Of a stretch of DNA of 64,000 nt, positions 55,275 to 64,000 are shown piece after piece; the stretch's first letter is position 1; every line of letters starts with the position of its first letter. A program made the position numbers and the translations under genes. The stretch covers positions 1-64,000 of the forward strand of contig NZ_NPDR01000007.1 in NCBI RefSeq assembly GCF_002811765.1, read 5' to 3'. The DNA comes from Leptospira saintgironsiae. GTDB lineage: Bacteria > Spirochaetota > Leptospiria > Leptospirales > Leptospiraceae. The notes under the pieces are model-generated. The model was not told the DNA's origin. It worked only from the letters and a program-made list of their open reading frames with translations, and did no database searches.

Positions 55275-56879
55275 GTGAAAACTTCCGAAAAATATAAAAA
55301 TATGAACTGTGATAAAAATTTAAACTTCGGTTCCGGAACCGCAAATCCGGAGCCGAACCCCTCTCGGAAGCGTTTGAATAAAACGTTCCCGATATTAGTA
55401 TGCGTTTTTCTTAATATTCTAAACTGCGGCGGAAAAGAAGGATCAGATCCTCTTGGCATCGCAGCAGTGATCGCAAGCCAAACAAGTATAGCGCCCGACC
55501 CTGGAGAAGCCTTTTCCGGAGGATACGGCACCAGATTTATTACCAATCCAACTTCGTTCGATACTCCGGTTGTAAATATGAGTTCCGATGGAATACAATT
55601 CAATACCGGAAACAACTTTTTCAATAGAGCTTGGGTGGCAGAAGGTAATAGCGCTTCCTCCGGTTTAGGACCCACCTTTAATACGAGTTCTTGCCAAAAC
55701 TGCCATGCAGGAGACGGAAGAGGAGCACCACCTTCAAGCGGAACTTTATTTAACTCTGTCGGAATTTTGATCCGGCTTTCCAAGGTAGGAGTTTCTGATC
55801 CGACTACAGGCGGACCTGTAGGTTTGGATTCTTTCGGACTACAATTGAATCATAAAGGGATTGGATGTGTTACTCCTCTTGCATACGATTCCAATTTTAA
55901 CTGCACAGGCTCTACAGGTGCAAACTTTACCCCACCGGAAGGTACGGCTTCCGTCTCTTATACAGGTGCAACTGTTGTAAGAAATTACACTGCAGGCGGA
56001 ACAGTTACTTTAAACACTCCAGTATATTCAATCAGCTGGAACACAAATATCGATGTAGCCCCTTCTTCCTTTAATTTTTCGCCAAGAACTGCTCCTATGA
56101 TCCCTGGTTTGGGCCTGTTAGAAGCAATTCCTGAATCTACTATATTAGGCTGGGCAGACCCAACCGATTCAGATGCGGATGGAATATCAGGAAAAGTGAA
56201 TATGGTTTGGGACGCCAAAAATCATAAAAAGGTTTTGGGACGTTTCGGTTGGAAAGCAAACGAGCCAAGTTTATTCCAACAAAACCAAGGTGCTTTTTTA
56301 GGAGATATAGGGATCACGAGTCCATTATTCTCTACGGATAATTGCCCAAGTACTCAGACACAATGTTTAGCGGCAGCTTCCGGAACTGCAGATCCTGAAA
56401 TTACTTCTTCTATCGCTGAGTCTGTAAATTTCTACACCAAGTTAGTTGCCGTCCCTGCCAGAAGAAATTTGTCTGACCAGGATGTGATCGACGGAAAGGT
56501 ATTATTCTCATCCATCAAATGTGATGCATGTCATAAACCTCATGTTCTTACTGGAAATGTTCCAGGACTTCCTGAACTTTCTTACCAATACATCAAACCT
56601 TATACGGATCTACTCTTACATGATATGGGTCCTGATCTTGCAGATGGAAGACCAGATTTCGATGCAGACGGACAAGAATGGAGAACCCCTCCTCTTTGGG
56701 GTCTAGGTTTGATCCAAGAAGTAAACGGACATTTAAAGCTTATGCATGATGGAAGAGCCAATGGGATAGAAGAAGCGATCCTATGGCATGGAGGAGAAGC
56801 CGACGCAGCACGAACCGGTTTCCAAAATCTATCTTCTACTGACAGACAAAAGCTGATCAAATTTTTGGAATCTTTATAG
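55275..56879 (+). CDS. Di-haem cytochrome (DUF1111 type) lipoprotein
   Basis: A c-type cytochrome of the di-haem oxidoreductase/DUF1111 (thiol oxidoreductase-like) family. Two CXXCH haem sites: SCQNCHAGDGRG and KCDACHKPHV. AMIPGLGLLEAIPES-like and DMGPDLADGRPDF motifs are typical. The lipobox is LNILNC. The 5' end is uncertain: GTG at 55275 gives 534 residues, but a TTG at 55374 after GGAAG starts a perfect lipoprotein signal (lipidated Cys18), leaving the hairpin-rich stretch before it as leader. It sits between two imelysin genes. Confidence 0.88.
   Translation: MKTSEKYKNMNCDKNLNFGSGTANPEPNPSRKRLNKTFPILVCVFLNILNCGGKEGSDPLGIAAVIASQTSIAPDPGEAFSGGYGTRFITNPTSFDTPVVNMSSDGIQFNTGNNFFNRAWVAEGNSASSGLGPTFNTSSCQNCHAGDGRGAPPSSGTLFNSVGILIRLSKVGVSDPTTGGPVGLDSFGLQLNHKGIGCVTPLAYDSNFNCTGSTGANFTPPEGTASVSYTGATVVRNYTAGGTVTLNTPVYSISWNTNIDVAPSSFNFSPRTAPMIPGLGLLEAIPESTILGWADPTDSDADGISGKVNMVWDAKNHKKVLGRFGWKANEPSLFQQNQGAFLGDIGITSPLFSTDNCPSTQTQCLAAASGTADPEITSSIAESVNFYTKLVAVPARRNLSDQDVIDGKVLFSSIKCDACHKPHVLTGNVPGLPELSYQYIKPYTDLLLHDMGPDLADGRPDFDADGQEWRTPPLWGLGLIQEVNGHLKLMHDGRANGIEEAILWHGGEADAARTGFQNLSSTDRQKLIKFLESL
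55322..55360 (+). promoter_or_regulatory. Palindrome-rich stretch before the di-haem lipoprotein signal
   Basis: CGGTTCCGGAACCG (55328-55341) is a perfect 14-bp palindrome enclosed by TTCGG (55326-55330) and CCGAA (55353-55357). If translation begins at the TTG at 55374 this is an intercistronic leader hairpin; if it begins at the GTG at 55275 it is coding. Confidence 0.4.
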
Positions 56880-56890
56880 GAGAATCGGCA

Positions 56891-58147
56891 ATGAGATCCA
56901 TATTATCTAATTCTTTATTTAGAAAAACATTATACTTTATTTTGGTATCTTTCTTTGTTTCCTGCGGCGGCGGAGGCAAAGATCCTTTGCTCTTATTAGC
57001 AGCTGGACCTGGAAGTTCTGCATTTCTGGAACATACAGGTAAATTCTTGATCATTCCAAGTTTGGAACAATTGACTACGGATACAGCAGCATTAGAAGCA
57101 GCGGCAGTCACTTATACTACCTCAGGAAGTACGAATGTGACGAATCTTGCAGCTTTACAAACTGCTTGGGATCAGGTTCGAGTTTCTTTGAAAAAAGTAG
57201 AACCTTACTATTTCGGGCCAGCGGGTAATCCAACTGAGTATTACACTAAGATGGACGGGTTTATCAAATCCGGAGCAAGGCCAAGTGCGAATTTAGTGAA
57301 TCAAATCTTAACGAGTGCTGTTACTGTTTGCACCGCTACGAATACAACTCTCAATAAAACAAACCTAACTGCCTGCCCACCTAAATATAAAGGGATCGAA
57401 TCTCTTGAGATCCTACTTTTCGATTCAGACTTGAGCAGGACAACGATCGATTCAAATTCCAGCATCAATACTGCAAACGCAGGCAATACAAGAAGGACCG
57501 ATTATATCCTAGCTCTTGCTCAGGTGATCAACCAAGACGCATTAGATTTATATAATAAATGGCTCCCTACTGGTGGAAACTTCTTAAATGAATACACTAC
57601 TGGAACCGGGATCCAATTCCGTTCTCAGGGAGAAGCTTTCGACACTTATATCCAATCTATTGGAAATTTAGTGAATCAGATCCAGGATAATAAACTTGGG
57701 AACGCTGCTTGTTTAAGTGTTTCTTGCGCCGGAGCAGGTAAAAGACAAGAGCCCGATCCAGTCTTCTTGGAAGCGATCTATTCCAGAGTTGCTTATAAAG
57801 ATCTAAGAGATAATTTATTAGGTATTGAATTCGCTTATTTAGGAGATCCTGCAGATCCAAAGATCAGCTCTATGTCAAAATTAGTTAGAGCGCAGAATTC
57901 TTCCTTGGATGATGATATCCAAGCTGAGATCACAAATTTTAAGAATATGGTTAATGCAAAGATCAGCGGCTCTGCAGACATGTATGCTGAGATAGATGCA
58001 GATGGAACCACTCTGAACGGCACAAGCGTTACCACGAATGTAAAACCAATCTGGGACCAAGCAAAGATCTTAAAGAACCTAATGACGATCGATGCATTCT
58101 CTGTTCTGGGAGTTCCGAATCTTCCTTCGTCTAACGACGGAGACTGA
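56891..58147 (+). CDS. Imelysin-family lipoprotein (second copy)
   Basis: A 418-residue predicted lipoprotein (SFFVSCGGGG, Cys25) of the imelysin family. The GxHxxE position reads GIESLEILLFD, so the His of the first copy is replaced by Glu; other imelysins with GLxxLE-type motifs exist. The C-terminal half has TNFKNMVNAKI and WDQAKILKNLM helices. It lies 11 bases after the di-haem gene and closes the operon. The two imelysins are diverged, so they may bind different partners. Confidence 0.85.
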   Translation: MRSILSNSLFRKTLYFILVSFFVSCGGGGKDPLLLLAAGPGSSAFLEHTGKFLIIPSLEQLTTDTAALEAAAVTYTTSGSTNVTNLAALQTAWDQVRVSLKKVEPYYFGPAGNPTEYYTKMDGFIKSGARPSANLVNQILTSAVTVCTATNTTLNKTNLTACPPKYKGIESLEILLFDSDLSRTTIDSNSSINTANAGNTRRTDYILALAQVINQDALDLYNKWLPTGGNFLNEYTTGTGIQFRSQGEAFDTYIQSIGNLVNQIQDNKLGNAACLSVSCAGAGKRQEPDPVFLEAIYSRVAYKDLRDNLLGIEFAYLGDPADPKISSMSKLVRAQNSSLDDDIQAEITNFKNMVNAKISGSADMYAEIDADGTTLNGTSVTTNVKPIWDQAKILKNLMTIDAFSVLGVPNLPSSNDGD

Positions 58148-58158
58148 TCCTTTTATAA

Positions 58159-58205
58159 AATACTAATATATATTGTTTGAGATAAAAACGATATATATTA
58201 GTATT
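58159..58205. terminator. 15-bp AT-rich perfect inverted repeat
   Basis: AATACTAATATATAT (58159-58173) and its exact reverse complement (58191-58205) enclose a 17-base loop that contains GTTT and AAAC, so it could extend. It lies 11 bases past the imelysin stop. The stem has no G/C-rich part or T-run, so a protein-binding or cruciform role is as possible as termination. Confidence 0.45.
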
Positions 58206-58264
58206 CCAATCTGTCAGTAAATTTGTCTTGCCAATTGTTCCGTTAGACTTTTCTCTATCGGACT

Positions 58265-58681
58265 ATGTTTAGTTCTCTATTTCCATTAATCGCTTTTACT
58301 GCCTGGACCATTCTACTCGTACTCATCGTAGTATCTTTTAGAACTGCACAAGTTTTGGCAGGCTCCAAAAAATCAAACGAGTTCCCTGCTTGGATACAAC
58401 ACGGTTCCGATCTGTATTGGAGGATCCACCGTGCTCACTTGAACTGCGTAGAAGGCCTTCCAGTTTTCGCAGTTTTAGTTTTGACCTTTATACTTTCAGG
58501 GTACCAAAACGATACTTTCGATCTTCTCGCATGGATCGTATTCGGAGCAAGGATCCTACAAACAAGCGCTCATTTAAGTGGTGGAGGTGTTTGGAACGTG
58601 AACGTAAGATTTACGGGATTTATAATCCAGTATCTTTGTTTTACTGCGATGTTAGTGATATTAGTACGTTCCATTCTATAA
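58265..58681 (+). CDS. MAPEG-family membrane protein
   Basis: A 138-residue, four-helix membrane protein. The MAPEG signature RIHRAHLNCVEGLPVFAVLVL is clear; GARILQTSAHLSGG follows. MAPEG enzymes conjugate or isomerise lipid substrates with glutathione, but bacterial members are little known. It lies after the imelysin operon and 53 bases before phoU-like gene; an independent promoter is likely. Confidence 0.85.
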   Translation: MFSSLFPLIAFTAWTILLVLIVVSFRTAQVLAGSKKSNEFPAWIQHGSDLYWRIHRAHLNCVEGLPVFAVLVLTFILSGYQNDTFDLLAWIVFGARILQTSAHLSGGGVWNVNVRFTGFIIQYLCFTAMLVILVRSIL

Positions 58682-58734
58682 TTTCAAAAACATCTTGACC
58701 GCCATGTACATTCGAGGTTAACCTTCGGAGATAC

Positions 58735-59454
58735 ATGGCTTCCAAGTTCGACTATCTCCGTAAAAATCTATATGCGATGGCCGAGCTATGTTTGGAACAA
58801 GTCCTGATCTTGGACGATGCGATCGAACAGGAAAATCCAGATCTTGCCAAACAAGTCATCGAAAGAGATGATCTGATCGATAGCTTGGAAAAACAAAACG
58901 ATAACCTCTCCCAAAACGCGATCTTAGAAGCAATCGCAAACCGCAACTTACTAGGAATGGACCAAATCGATGGAGAAGTTATTCTCAAAAAGGATCCACT
59001 TAGATTCGCACTTTCTTCGATTCGTATCAACAGAAGTTTGGAAAGAATGGGAGACCAGATCGTAAACTGCGCCACCTGCTACAGAAGAGGACTTATTCCC
59101 AAAGGATTTTTCAGACAGGAAGAAATTTTGGACAAGATGCTCTCCAGAGTAGTTACTCTTGTCGGAATGGCGGTAGAGTCCCTGGTAGAAGAAAAAAACA
59201 GATTTTATGGTTCAGTTCATACTGTAGAAGAAGAGCTGAACAATCTATGTCATTCTGCATTCTTAAAATTTGTATTAGATCCAAGACTAGATAAAAATCA
59301 ATTCGCAGATTTATACAGGATGATCTTAGGAATAGAAAGAGCCGGAGACTACGCAGTAAACATCGCAGAAGAATTGGTGCGACTGAATACTGGTATGGAC
59401 ATTCGCCATCTTTCTGATCCGGTGCAAGTTACTGAAAAAACAAAAGTTTCCTGA
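58735..59454 (+). CDS. PhoU-domain phosphate signalling protein
   Basis: A 239-residue PhoU protein with two three-helix domains (about 1-110 and 115-220). Typical acidic helices: [25 protein letters not shown] and [19 protein letters not shown]. PhoU proteins link phosphate transport or Na/Pi symport to PhoR-type control. No pst or pho gene adjoins it in this window. AGGTTAACCT, a palindrome, lies 11 bases before the ATG (58715-58724). Confidence 0.9.
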   Translation: MASKFDYLRKNLYAMAELCLEQVLILDDAIEQENPDLAKQVIERDDLIDSLEKQNDNLSQNAILEAIANRNLLGMDQIDGEVILKKDPLRFALSSIRINRSLERMGDQIVNCATCYRRGLIPKGFFRQEEILDKMLSRVVTLVGMAVESLVEEKNRFYGSVHTVEEELNNLCHSAFLKFVLDPRLDKNQFADLYRMILGIERAGDYAVNIAEELVRLNTGMDIRHLSDPVQVTEKTKVS

Positions 59455-59474
59455 ACTATATTAGAGAAATCGAA

Positions 59475-60416
59475 TCATTGCTGAACGCATACGACTGACT
59501 TCGCAAGATTGCAGAAATCGGGAGTTCCTGCAGATATTCCGCCTACGTTTGGATCTAAAGAACTTGCAAAATTTCCTTGGTCGGAACCTGAGTTGGAAGT
59601 CCAACCTTGGCAAGTACTTTCAGTGGACCAATCCGTTTGTAAACCAGTCCAGTATCCGGCAGCAGTCGCACTTATCCCACTTCCAGTTCCGAAAACAAAT
59701 AAAGCAGTAGAATCCGTGTCGAAAGCTTTCACAAATGTTCCACCGGCAAAATCTATATATTCTTTATTAGGCTTAAGGACCCAGTCAATCTTAGAAGGTA
59801 TTGCCCTTCTCCAAGTTCCTGCTACTGCAAAAGTTTTGTATGTCCCGGAAGGAAGCCCGCTTGCATTCAAAGAGTCTGCCTCGCTCTGACATATAAAATC
59901 CGCAAAACCGCCGGACCCAAAATTCCCAGCATAGGTTGCATTTGTAGCAAATAAAAATTTATCATTATCCTTTTGTAAGATTGGATAAGGAATTGTTTCT
60001 GAGCTTGGAGTAAGAATAGAAATCACAATGGAATTATCGGTGGAATCTGAATTGTCAGACGAGCCCGTTATAGTCAAGGTCTGAGAAATATTATAATCAG
60101 AAGGAGTAAATATCAAACTTGATGGAGAGACAGAAGCTATTGCAGGATTACTACTGGAAAAACTATAAGTTACAGAAGTAGCGTCTGGCTTATGTGCCAA
60201 AGAAACAGATAAAACTAAGGAACCTCCCTCAGGCAGAGAATTTCCTCCTGTAATAATGATTTCCTTATCACATCCATTTATCAGACAGTTAACAATCGCA
60301 TTTTCATAATATTCTTTTGTGCTAGGGTCTCCAGAATTTTCGGATTTAATCGCACAGGATAAGTAGAAAACAGAAAAGCAGATCGCAAAAAATAAAGAAA
60401 CCTGCTTGGTACACAT
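59475..60416 (-). CDS. DUF1554-type lipoprotein
   Basis: A 313-residue predicted lipoprotein (FSVFYLSC, Cys21). A beta-rich region with SYSFSSSNPAIASVSPSSL resembles an Ig-like or invasin-type module (about 50-140). The C-terminal part (about 160-313) fits DUF1554, a lectin-like domain found largely in Leptospira: NATYAGNFG-DFICQSEAD, GTWRRAIPSKIDWVL, NLAKSVVCVQ. The ATG at 60416 gives the right lipoprotein signal; the frame is open 14 codons further. It lies 4 bases after the nucleotidyltransferase-like gene. Confidence 0.8.
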   Translation of the reverse strand: MCTKQVSLFFAICFSVFYLSCAIKSENSGDPSTKEYYENAIVNCLINGCDKEIIITGGNSLPEGGSLVLSVSLAHKPDATSVTYSFSSSNPAIASVSPSSLIFTPSDYNISQTLTITGSSDNSDSTDNSIVISILTPSSETIPYPILQKDNDKFLFATNATYAGNFGSGGFADFICQSEADSLNASGLPSGTYKTFAVAGTWRRAIPSKIDWVLKPNKEYIDFAGGTFVKAFDTDSTALFVFGTGSGISATAAGYWTGLQTDWSTESTCQGWTSNSGSDQGNFASSLDPNVGGISAGTPDFCNLAKSVVCVQQ

Positions 60417-60420
60417 TAAC

Positions 60421-61134
60421 TTAAACCGGATCCTTAAATCGAGAAGACTCTGCACCATTATTGGCTTCGAAACCTTCTCCCTGCTCTAGATAACTTTCTA
60501 ATTCTTCTTTTAAACCATGAGGAAGTTGAAGTCCTGAACTTTCTATCCTTTCGTTGTATTTACTGAAAGAAAATCTATGTCTTGAAGTTCCAAGATAAAC
60601 ACTTAAGGCTTCAGAACCCCATTCCAAAATATCTCGGATATACTCTTCGTTTTCTTCTAACTTCTCCGCATAAGGAATAAAAAGAGGTCTATTCACAGGA
60701 CGGCCAATAGTTCTATAAAATAAAAGTCTTCGTAGGACCTCATGATCCTTCCAATTTCCTGCATCGAGTGCTCTTTCCACCATTCTAAGATTGATACAAT
60801 CTAAAAATTCTATCTTTAAATTTTCATTTCTCAATCTTCTGCGAAGGCTGGCTTTGATCTCTTCGGATTCGTATAAAAAATTAGGACAATATTCAGGACA
60901 TTCTTGGTCCTTATGTAAATCACAATAATGTAATAGAATACAATCTATATCGGAAGAAGGTTCTACGATCCCAAAATTGATCGAACCTAGAATTTCAACA
61001 CCAGTACGAAAACCTTTGTCTTCCAATTCCTTTAAGGCAATGCGGCAAGCCTGCATCCTTCTTAAAGCTTCTTTGGTATCATAGTTGCGATATTTGTTTT
61101 TGAGGGCTACGTATTTCTCTATCAGATGGGTCAT
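60421..61134 (-). CDS. Nucleotidyltransferase-like protein
   Basis: A 237-residue protein with the core of the pol-beta-type nucleotidyltransferase superfamily: [19 protein letters not shown] (GS...DxD metal motif). A cysteine-rich patch (ECPEYCPNF) follows. The rest is helical with no clear subfamily. It could transfer a nucleotide to a protein, RNA or small molecule. It overlaps the esterase stop by 4 bases (ATGA) and is followed 4 bases on by the DUF1554 gene, so the three form an operon. Confidence 0.65.
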   Translation of the reverse strand: MTHLIEKYVALKNKYRNYDTKEALRRMQACRIALKELEDKGFRTGVEILGSINFGIVEPSSDIDCILLHYCDLHKDQECPEYCPNFLYESEEIKASLRRRLRNENLKIEFLDCINLRMVERALDAGNWKDHEVLRRLLFYRTIGRPVNRPLFIPYAEKLEENEEYIRDILEWGSEALSVYLGTSRHRFSFSKYNERIESSGLQLPHGLKEELESYLEQGEGFEANNGAESSRFKDPV

Positions 61135-61829
61135 TCGAACAATTCTCGCAAATAACGGTTCATACCGTGTAATACTATCTCCGGGATTTCATGTCCACCC
61201 GGAAATGCCAGTAACTCACCTACCCAACCTGCGTCTTTTAACACTGTTTCTAATCTTTTCGCGGCAGGGTAACCAAGCACAGGGTCCATTCTACCATGAC
61301 TTTGAAAAAATTTATAGCCCGGAGTTTGTTTCGCATATTGGGTCCAATGAGTCTCATCTAACAAAGTCCCCGACAGAATGACAAGACCTTTGGGCTTTTT
61401 CTCTGCTTTAAGAGTGATCTCAGTAGCAAGCATCGATCCTTGCGAAAAACCTCCCAAGATAATCCGATCCATTGGAACATCCAAGGCTTGGATCATTTCT
61501 TCTATCTTTTGTTTCGCTTCTGCCAAACCAGCGGGATAACGTTCAAAAAGTTCTCTTGAACCTCCAGCGACCATTGCTTTTTGCAATGCCTCCATATCGA
61601 TCGGGAACCAGGCCTTACCGTTATAGCCTGGCGCTATTGGAATTTCTAAGATACCATCCGGAAAAATGAAGTTCGTGCCTTCCGGAACGTCCATATAGGA
61701 ATACAAAGGAAGAAGATCGAAAGCATTCGCACCATAACCATGTAGAAAGATAACATAAGGCCCTTGCGGATCACCTGGAATACGGGCTGCTTTAACTGGA
61801 CCTAATTGGACAAGTGGGATATCATACAT
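61131..61829 (-). CDS. Alpha/beta hydrolase, carboxylesterase/phospholipase type
   Basis: A 232-residue enzyme of the small carboxylesterase/acyl-protein thioesterase type. Oxyanion region [15 protein letters not shown], nucleophile [10 protein letters not shown], Asp in SHGRMDPVL and His in PGGHEIPE. I start at the ATG at 61829 after AAGGAAACA; the frame is open 27 codons upstream. Cytosolic. Likely hydrolyses short esters or thioesters; substrate unknown. It heads a three-gene operon. Confidence 0.88.
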   Translation of the reverse strand: MYDIPLVQLGPVKAARIPGDPQGPYVIFLHGYGANAFDLLPLYSYMDVPEGTNFIFPDGILEIPIAPGYNGKAWFPIDMEALQKAMVAGGSRELFERYPAGLAEAKQKIEEMIQALDVPMDRIILGGFSQGSMLATEITLKAEKKPKGLVILSGTLLDETHWTQYAKQTPGYKFFQSHGRMDPVLGYPAAKRLETVLKDAGWVGELLAFPGGHEIPEIVLHGMNRYLRELFE

Positions 61830-62034
61830 TGTTTCCTTGTAAGAGAAGCTATGAGAATTGGCAATGTTATAATTTCGACATAACCTAACTCGGAAGCAGT
61901 TTTTCCTCAAGGTTTGATTCCGAATTTATAATGTAGAAAGAATAAAAAACGTTTTCCCTATAATTCCATTATGCTTCATTGAGCTAAATGAAAAAGGCCC
62001 AGTGCTGGCCTGTTATAAGAAATACGAAAACTCC

Positions 62035-62811
62035 ATGCGGATTCTGATTTTTGCTATTCTACTCCCCTTCTATTTTATCAACTGCGGGACTTATCTTCTT
62101 TTAACAAACCAAGAACAAAATGACAAACATGCGTTCTTAGATTTAGTCCAACTCACTTTAGTGAATTCTTCGATCGGTCTTGTGCACTATTGGCCTTTGG
62201 ATGGAGATACAAAGGATATAGTCGGCGGTTTAGATCTAACAACTGTAAGTGGGACTCCCGCGTTAACTGCGGATCGGTTCGGATTTCCTGGAAAAGCATA
62301 TTATTATGATGGAAGCGGTGCTTATCATGAATCCATAGCACAAGGATCCTTATTTTTGGATGGGACCGTTTCTTCCTTTACCGTCAGTGCTTGGGTAAAT
62401 GGAAAATGGCCCCCTGGAGCCAACGGAGGCCAATCCATTTTTTTAAGCCAAGACGGCGGACTCGGAATGCAATTCTATGCACTTTCTGCAATTTCCTGCA
62501 CTGGAAGATTAAGAGCCTTCACGAATAATAGCGGTGGCCAAGGAGATGCGGATGTATCAAGCCAATGCGGAATGTATTCTGAAAATACTTGGTATCATAT
62601 GGTCTTTGTTTGGGATATCGAAAGCCTAACTGCTTCTCTCTATGTGAATAATGTTTTGGTTAATTCTGGAAAATTCGGAAATAATCGACCTTGGAATACT
62701 TATAGCTCATTTGCCTTAGGCTATTCACCTCTTGGAACTTTCTTTTACCAAGGAAGTATAGATGAAGTTAGAGTTTATAACCGGGCAGTCTTTCCTGTTT
62801 CAAGTTTGTAG
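62035..62811 (+). CDS. LamG/concanavalin-like lipoprotein
   Basis: A 258-residue predicted lipoprotein (FYFINC, Cys17) with one LamG/laminin-G-like beta-sandwich (about 60-250): VHYWPLDGDTKDIVGG, SFTVSAWVNGKWPPG, WYHMVFVWDIESLTASLYVN and GSIDEVRVYNRA. Such domains bind glycans or proteins at the surface. The ATG at 62035 fits the signal; GTG at 62002 is an alternative. It diverges from the esterase gene. Confidence 0.8.
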   Translation: MRILIFAILLPFYFINCGTYLLLTNQEQNDKHAFLDLVQLTLVNSSIGLVHYWPLDGDTKDIVGGLDLTTVSGTPALTADRFGFPGKAYYYDGSGAYHESIAQGSLFLDGTVSSFTVSAWVNGKWPPGANGGQSIFLSQDGGLGMQFYALSAISCTGRLRAFTNNSGGQGDADVSSQCGMYSENTWYHMVFVWDIESLTASLYVNNVLVNSGKFGNNRPWNTYSSFALGYSPLGTFFYQGSIDEVRVYNRAVFPVSSL

Positions 62812-62826
62812 GGGGAAGCCTCCCCC
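62811..62826 (+). terminator. GGGGGA/TCCCCC hairpin after the LamG gene
   Basis: A perfect 6-bp GC stem with an AGCC loop starting at the last base of the stop codon. There is no T-run, so it may act as a weak terminator or an mRNA-stabilising hairpin. The rest of 62827-62988 shows nothing else. Confidence 0.4.
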
Positions 62827-62988
62827 TCGCTTCAGCCGCGTTATACGCGTCTTCCGCTACCCCCTCAAAATCACACAAAAGCAACTACAATTTCTACAGG
62901 AATTAAATGAAGAAGTATATATACTTATTTCTAAACTTTAAAATTTTTACCGAAGTAGAAAGTATTTTAAAGATAACTTTCGAACCCA

Positions 62989-63219
62989 CTATATTACTTC
63001 GTATTTTTTCAACATCGCATATAAATTTACTAAACTCATAGCAGCTGCACCAACTCCAATAAATTTAATACGGTAAATTGTATCAAAATCCGATGCCTCC
63101 ATTTTAGCTTTTTCAGTTCGTTCGTTATTTATTAACCAATTTTGCATCGTATGTGAACGAAAAATACATAAGTAAGAAAGTATCGATGTCATACATAGAA
63201 CTAAAACTTGATTGAGCAT
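62989..63219 (-). CDS. Small membrane protein of unknown function
   Basis: A 76-residue protein with two hydrophobic segments (about 2-21 and 52-68) and a charged middle (NNERTEKAKMEASDF). TTAGGAGACCTT gives a good ribosome-binding site before the ATG. It resembles no family I can name. It lies 23 bases downstream of the YheT-like gene on the same strand, so co-expression is likely. Confidence 0.6.
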   Translation of the reverse strand: MLNQVLVLCMTSILSYLCIFRSHTMQNWLINNERTEKAKMEASDFDTIYRIKFIGVGAAAMSLVNLYAMLKKYEVI

Positions 63220-63242
63220 AAGGTCTCCTAACTTTCAAAAAC

Positions 63243-64000
63243 CTATTTTTTAAAATTACGCTTTTTTCCTAGACTTACCTTTTTTTTATTTTTAGGCAAT
63301 TGGTCTTGGGCAGCTTTAAAATATTCGCAAACAAGATGATTCGACCAAGATATCGCTTTCCATCCTTCAAAATATGCAATATGACTTCCTCTTTTTGTAT
63401 AAACATGGATCGAATTAGGGAGGGTTTCCAGCCAATGCAAATTCTCTAAAACATTTTGGTTTACACAGATGGGATCATCCTTTGCATTCAAGATCATAAT
63501 CGGAGTTCGGATATTTTTCATTACCACTGCTGGGTTCGAATGCAGGTAATATTCGGCCTTATCTTCAAAACCGGAGAGTCTATGCAAACGATCCTGGAAT
63601 TCACCCAGAGTTTTGGATTCCAGCACTTCTTGAAATCCGCCAAGGGAAGATAAGGTTTCATAGTGACGTTTCAAAAAATAATTAATCAACCTTTGGCCCA
63701 TGATCTTGCTATAAACCGGATGAACCCTATGAAATGCTTTTTCGATATCATATGCGGGCGAAATTGCAACTGCGGCATCCAATAAACTTTTAGTCCCGGA
63801 TTCTCCCAGGTATCGAGCAAGCAACCCGGAACCCGCAGAGATCCCCACTCCAAACAAAGGACTATTCGGAAATTTTTTCTTAATGTAGGAGAGTTGTTCT
63901 TTTAGATCCGAACTAGATCCCATCGTGTTTATCTGCGGCTTATAAAGAGGAAGATTTCCATGTCCTCTTCTAATACAAACCACGGAGGCCCAATTCAACT
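63243..64000 (-). CDS. YheT-like alpha/beta hydrolase (truncated by the window)
   Basis: The C-terminal 252 residues of an alpha/beta hydrolase of the YheT/ABHD1-3 type: VCIRRGHGNLPL, then nucleophile GVGISAGSGLLARY, Asp in NAKDDPICV and His in KRGSHIAYFEG. The frame is open at the right-hand edge, so the true start is outside; the first codon visible is a TTG. The basic C-terminus (KNKKKVSLGKKRNFKK) is unusual. Substrate unknown; relatives act on lipids or esters. Confidence 0.85.
   Translation of the reverse strand, partial: LNWASVVCIRRGHGNLPLYKPQINTMGSSSDLKEQLSYIKKKFPNSPLFGVGISAGSGLLARYLGESGTKSLLDAAVAISPAYDIEKAFHRVHPVYSKIMGQRLINYFLKRHYETLSSLGGFQEVLESKTLGEFQDRLHRLSGFEDKAEYYLHSNPAVVMKNIRTPIMILNAKDDPICVNQNVLENLHWLETLPNSIHVYTKRGSHIAYFEGWKAISWSNHLVCEYFKAAQDQLPKNKKKVSLGKKRNFKK

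Noticed and set aside
1..64000. CRISPR array, prophage, insertion sequence or complete transposon
   Set aside because: No regularly spaced repeats, cas genes, phage structural genes or transposase were seen.

Overview
The window looks like a piece of a Leptospira chromosome (spirochaete, moderately AT-rich). No sequence search was possible, so this rests on gene content: a spiro-SPASM radical SAM protein, a DUF1554-type lipoprotein, paralogous DUF4442 hot-dog proteins, many lipoproteins with loose spirochaetal lipoboxes (Cys after Asn/Ser/Tyr/Gly), several 7TM-DISM/cyclase/SpoIIE signalling proteins, and short GTAGGA/TGTTGG palindromes between genes. No rRNA, tRNA, CRISPR array, transposase or phage gene was seen.

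Layout. 1-622: decayed intergenic repeats. 623-4191: LytTR response regulator, histidine kinase and a pectin-acetylesterase-like lipoprotein. 4244-7730: BASS transporter, hot-dog protein and Na+/solute symporter. 7870-13328: a co-directional run of aspartokinase (lysC), a SurA/parvulin-like chaperone, a spiro-SPASM radical SAM protein and a cytidylyltransferase/PseG-like fusion. 13329-14738: TetR regulator with an operator array, and a DUF1801 protein. 14900-20887: housekeeping block valS, purD, unknown gene, prfB. 20884-24184 (minus): HlyD, FtsX permease, LolD-like ATPase and TetR, one tightly coupled operon with two nested inverted repeats at its promoter. 24800-25269: a second repeat block. 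25270-34740: adenylate cyclase, GyrI-like anchored protein, adenosine deaminase, ArnB-like aminotransferase, nitrilase, TetR plus lactonase-like MBL hydrolase, and unknown proteins. 35064-41726: pyrophosphatase, 7TM-DISM cyclase lipoprotein, alpha/beta hydrolase with divergent WYL regulator, PAS-GGDEF protein, methyltransferase and a second hot-dog protein.

42010-48457: a PI-PLC lipoprotein with two ricin-type lectin domains; a MarR-controlled flavin monooxygenase preceded by a 30-codon gene; then SDR, MIP channel and GDPD lipoprotein. 48491-53609: SpoIIE-type phosphatase, MFS exporter, an acidic protein and an AttH/CrtC-like protein. 53808-58147: an imelysin, di-haem cytochrome, imelysin lipoprotein operon with a Fur-like box and a GC-rich leader ending in a terminator-like hairpin. 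58265-64000: MAPEG, PhoU, an esterase/nucleotidyltransferase/DUF1554 operon, a LamG lipoprotein, a small membrane protein and a truncated YheT-like hydrolase.

The most interesting leads are the spiro-SPASM plus CMP-sugar fusion pair, the Fur-box/leader imelysin operon, the 30-codon gene coupled to the monooxygenase, and the PI-PLC with tandem lectin domains. Several regulators sit next to convincing palindromic operators, so the local circuits can be read from sequence. All functions are inferred from motifs read by eye.
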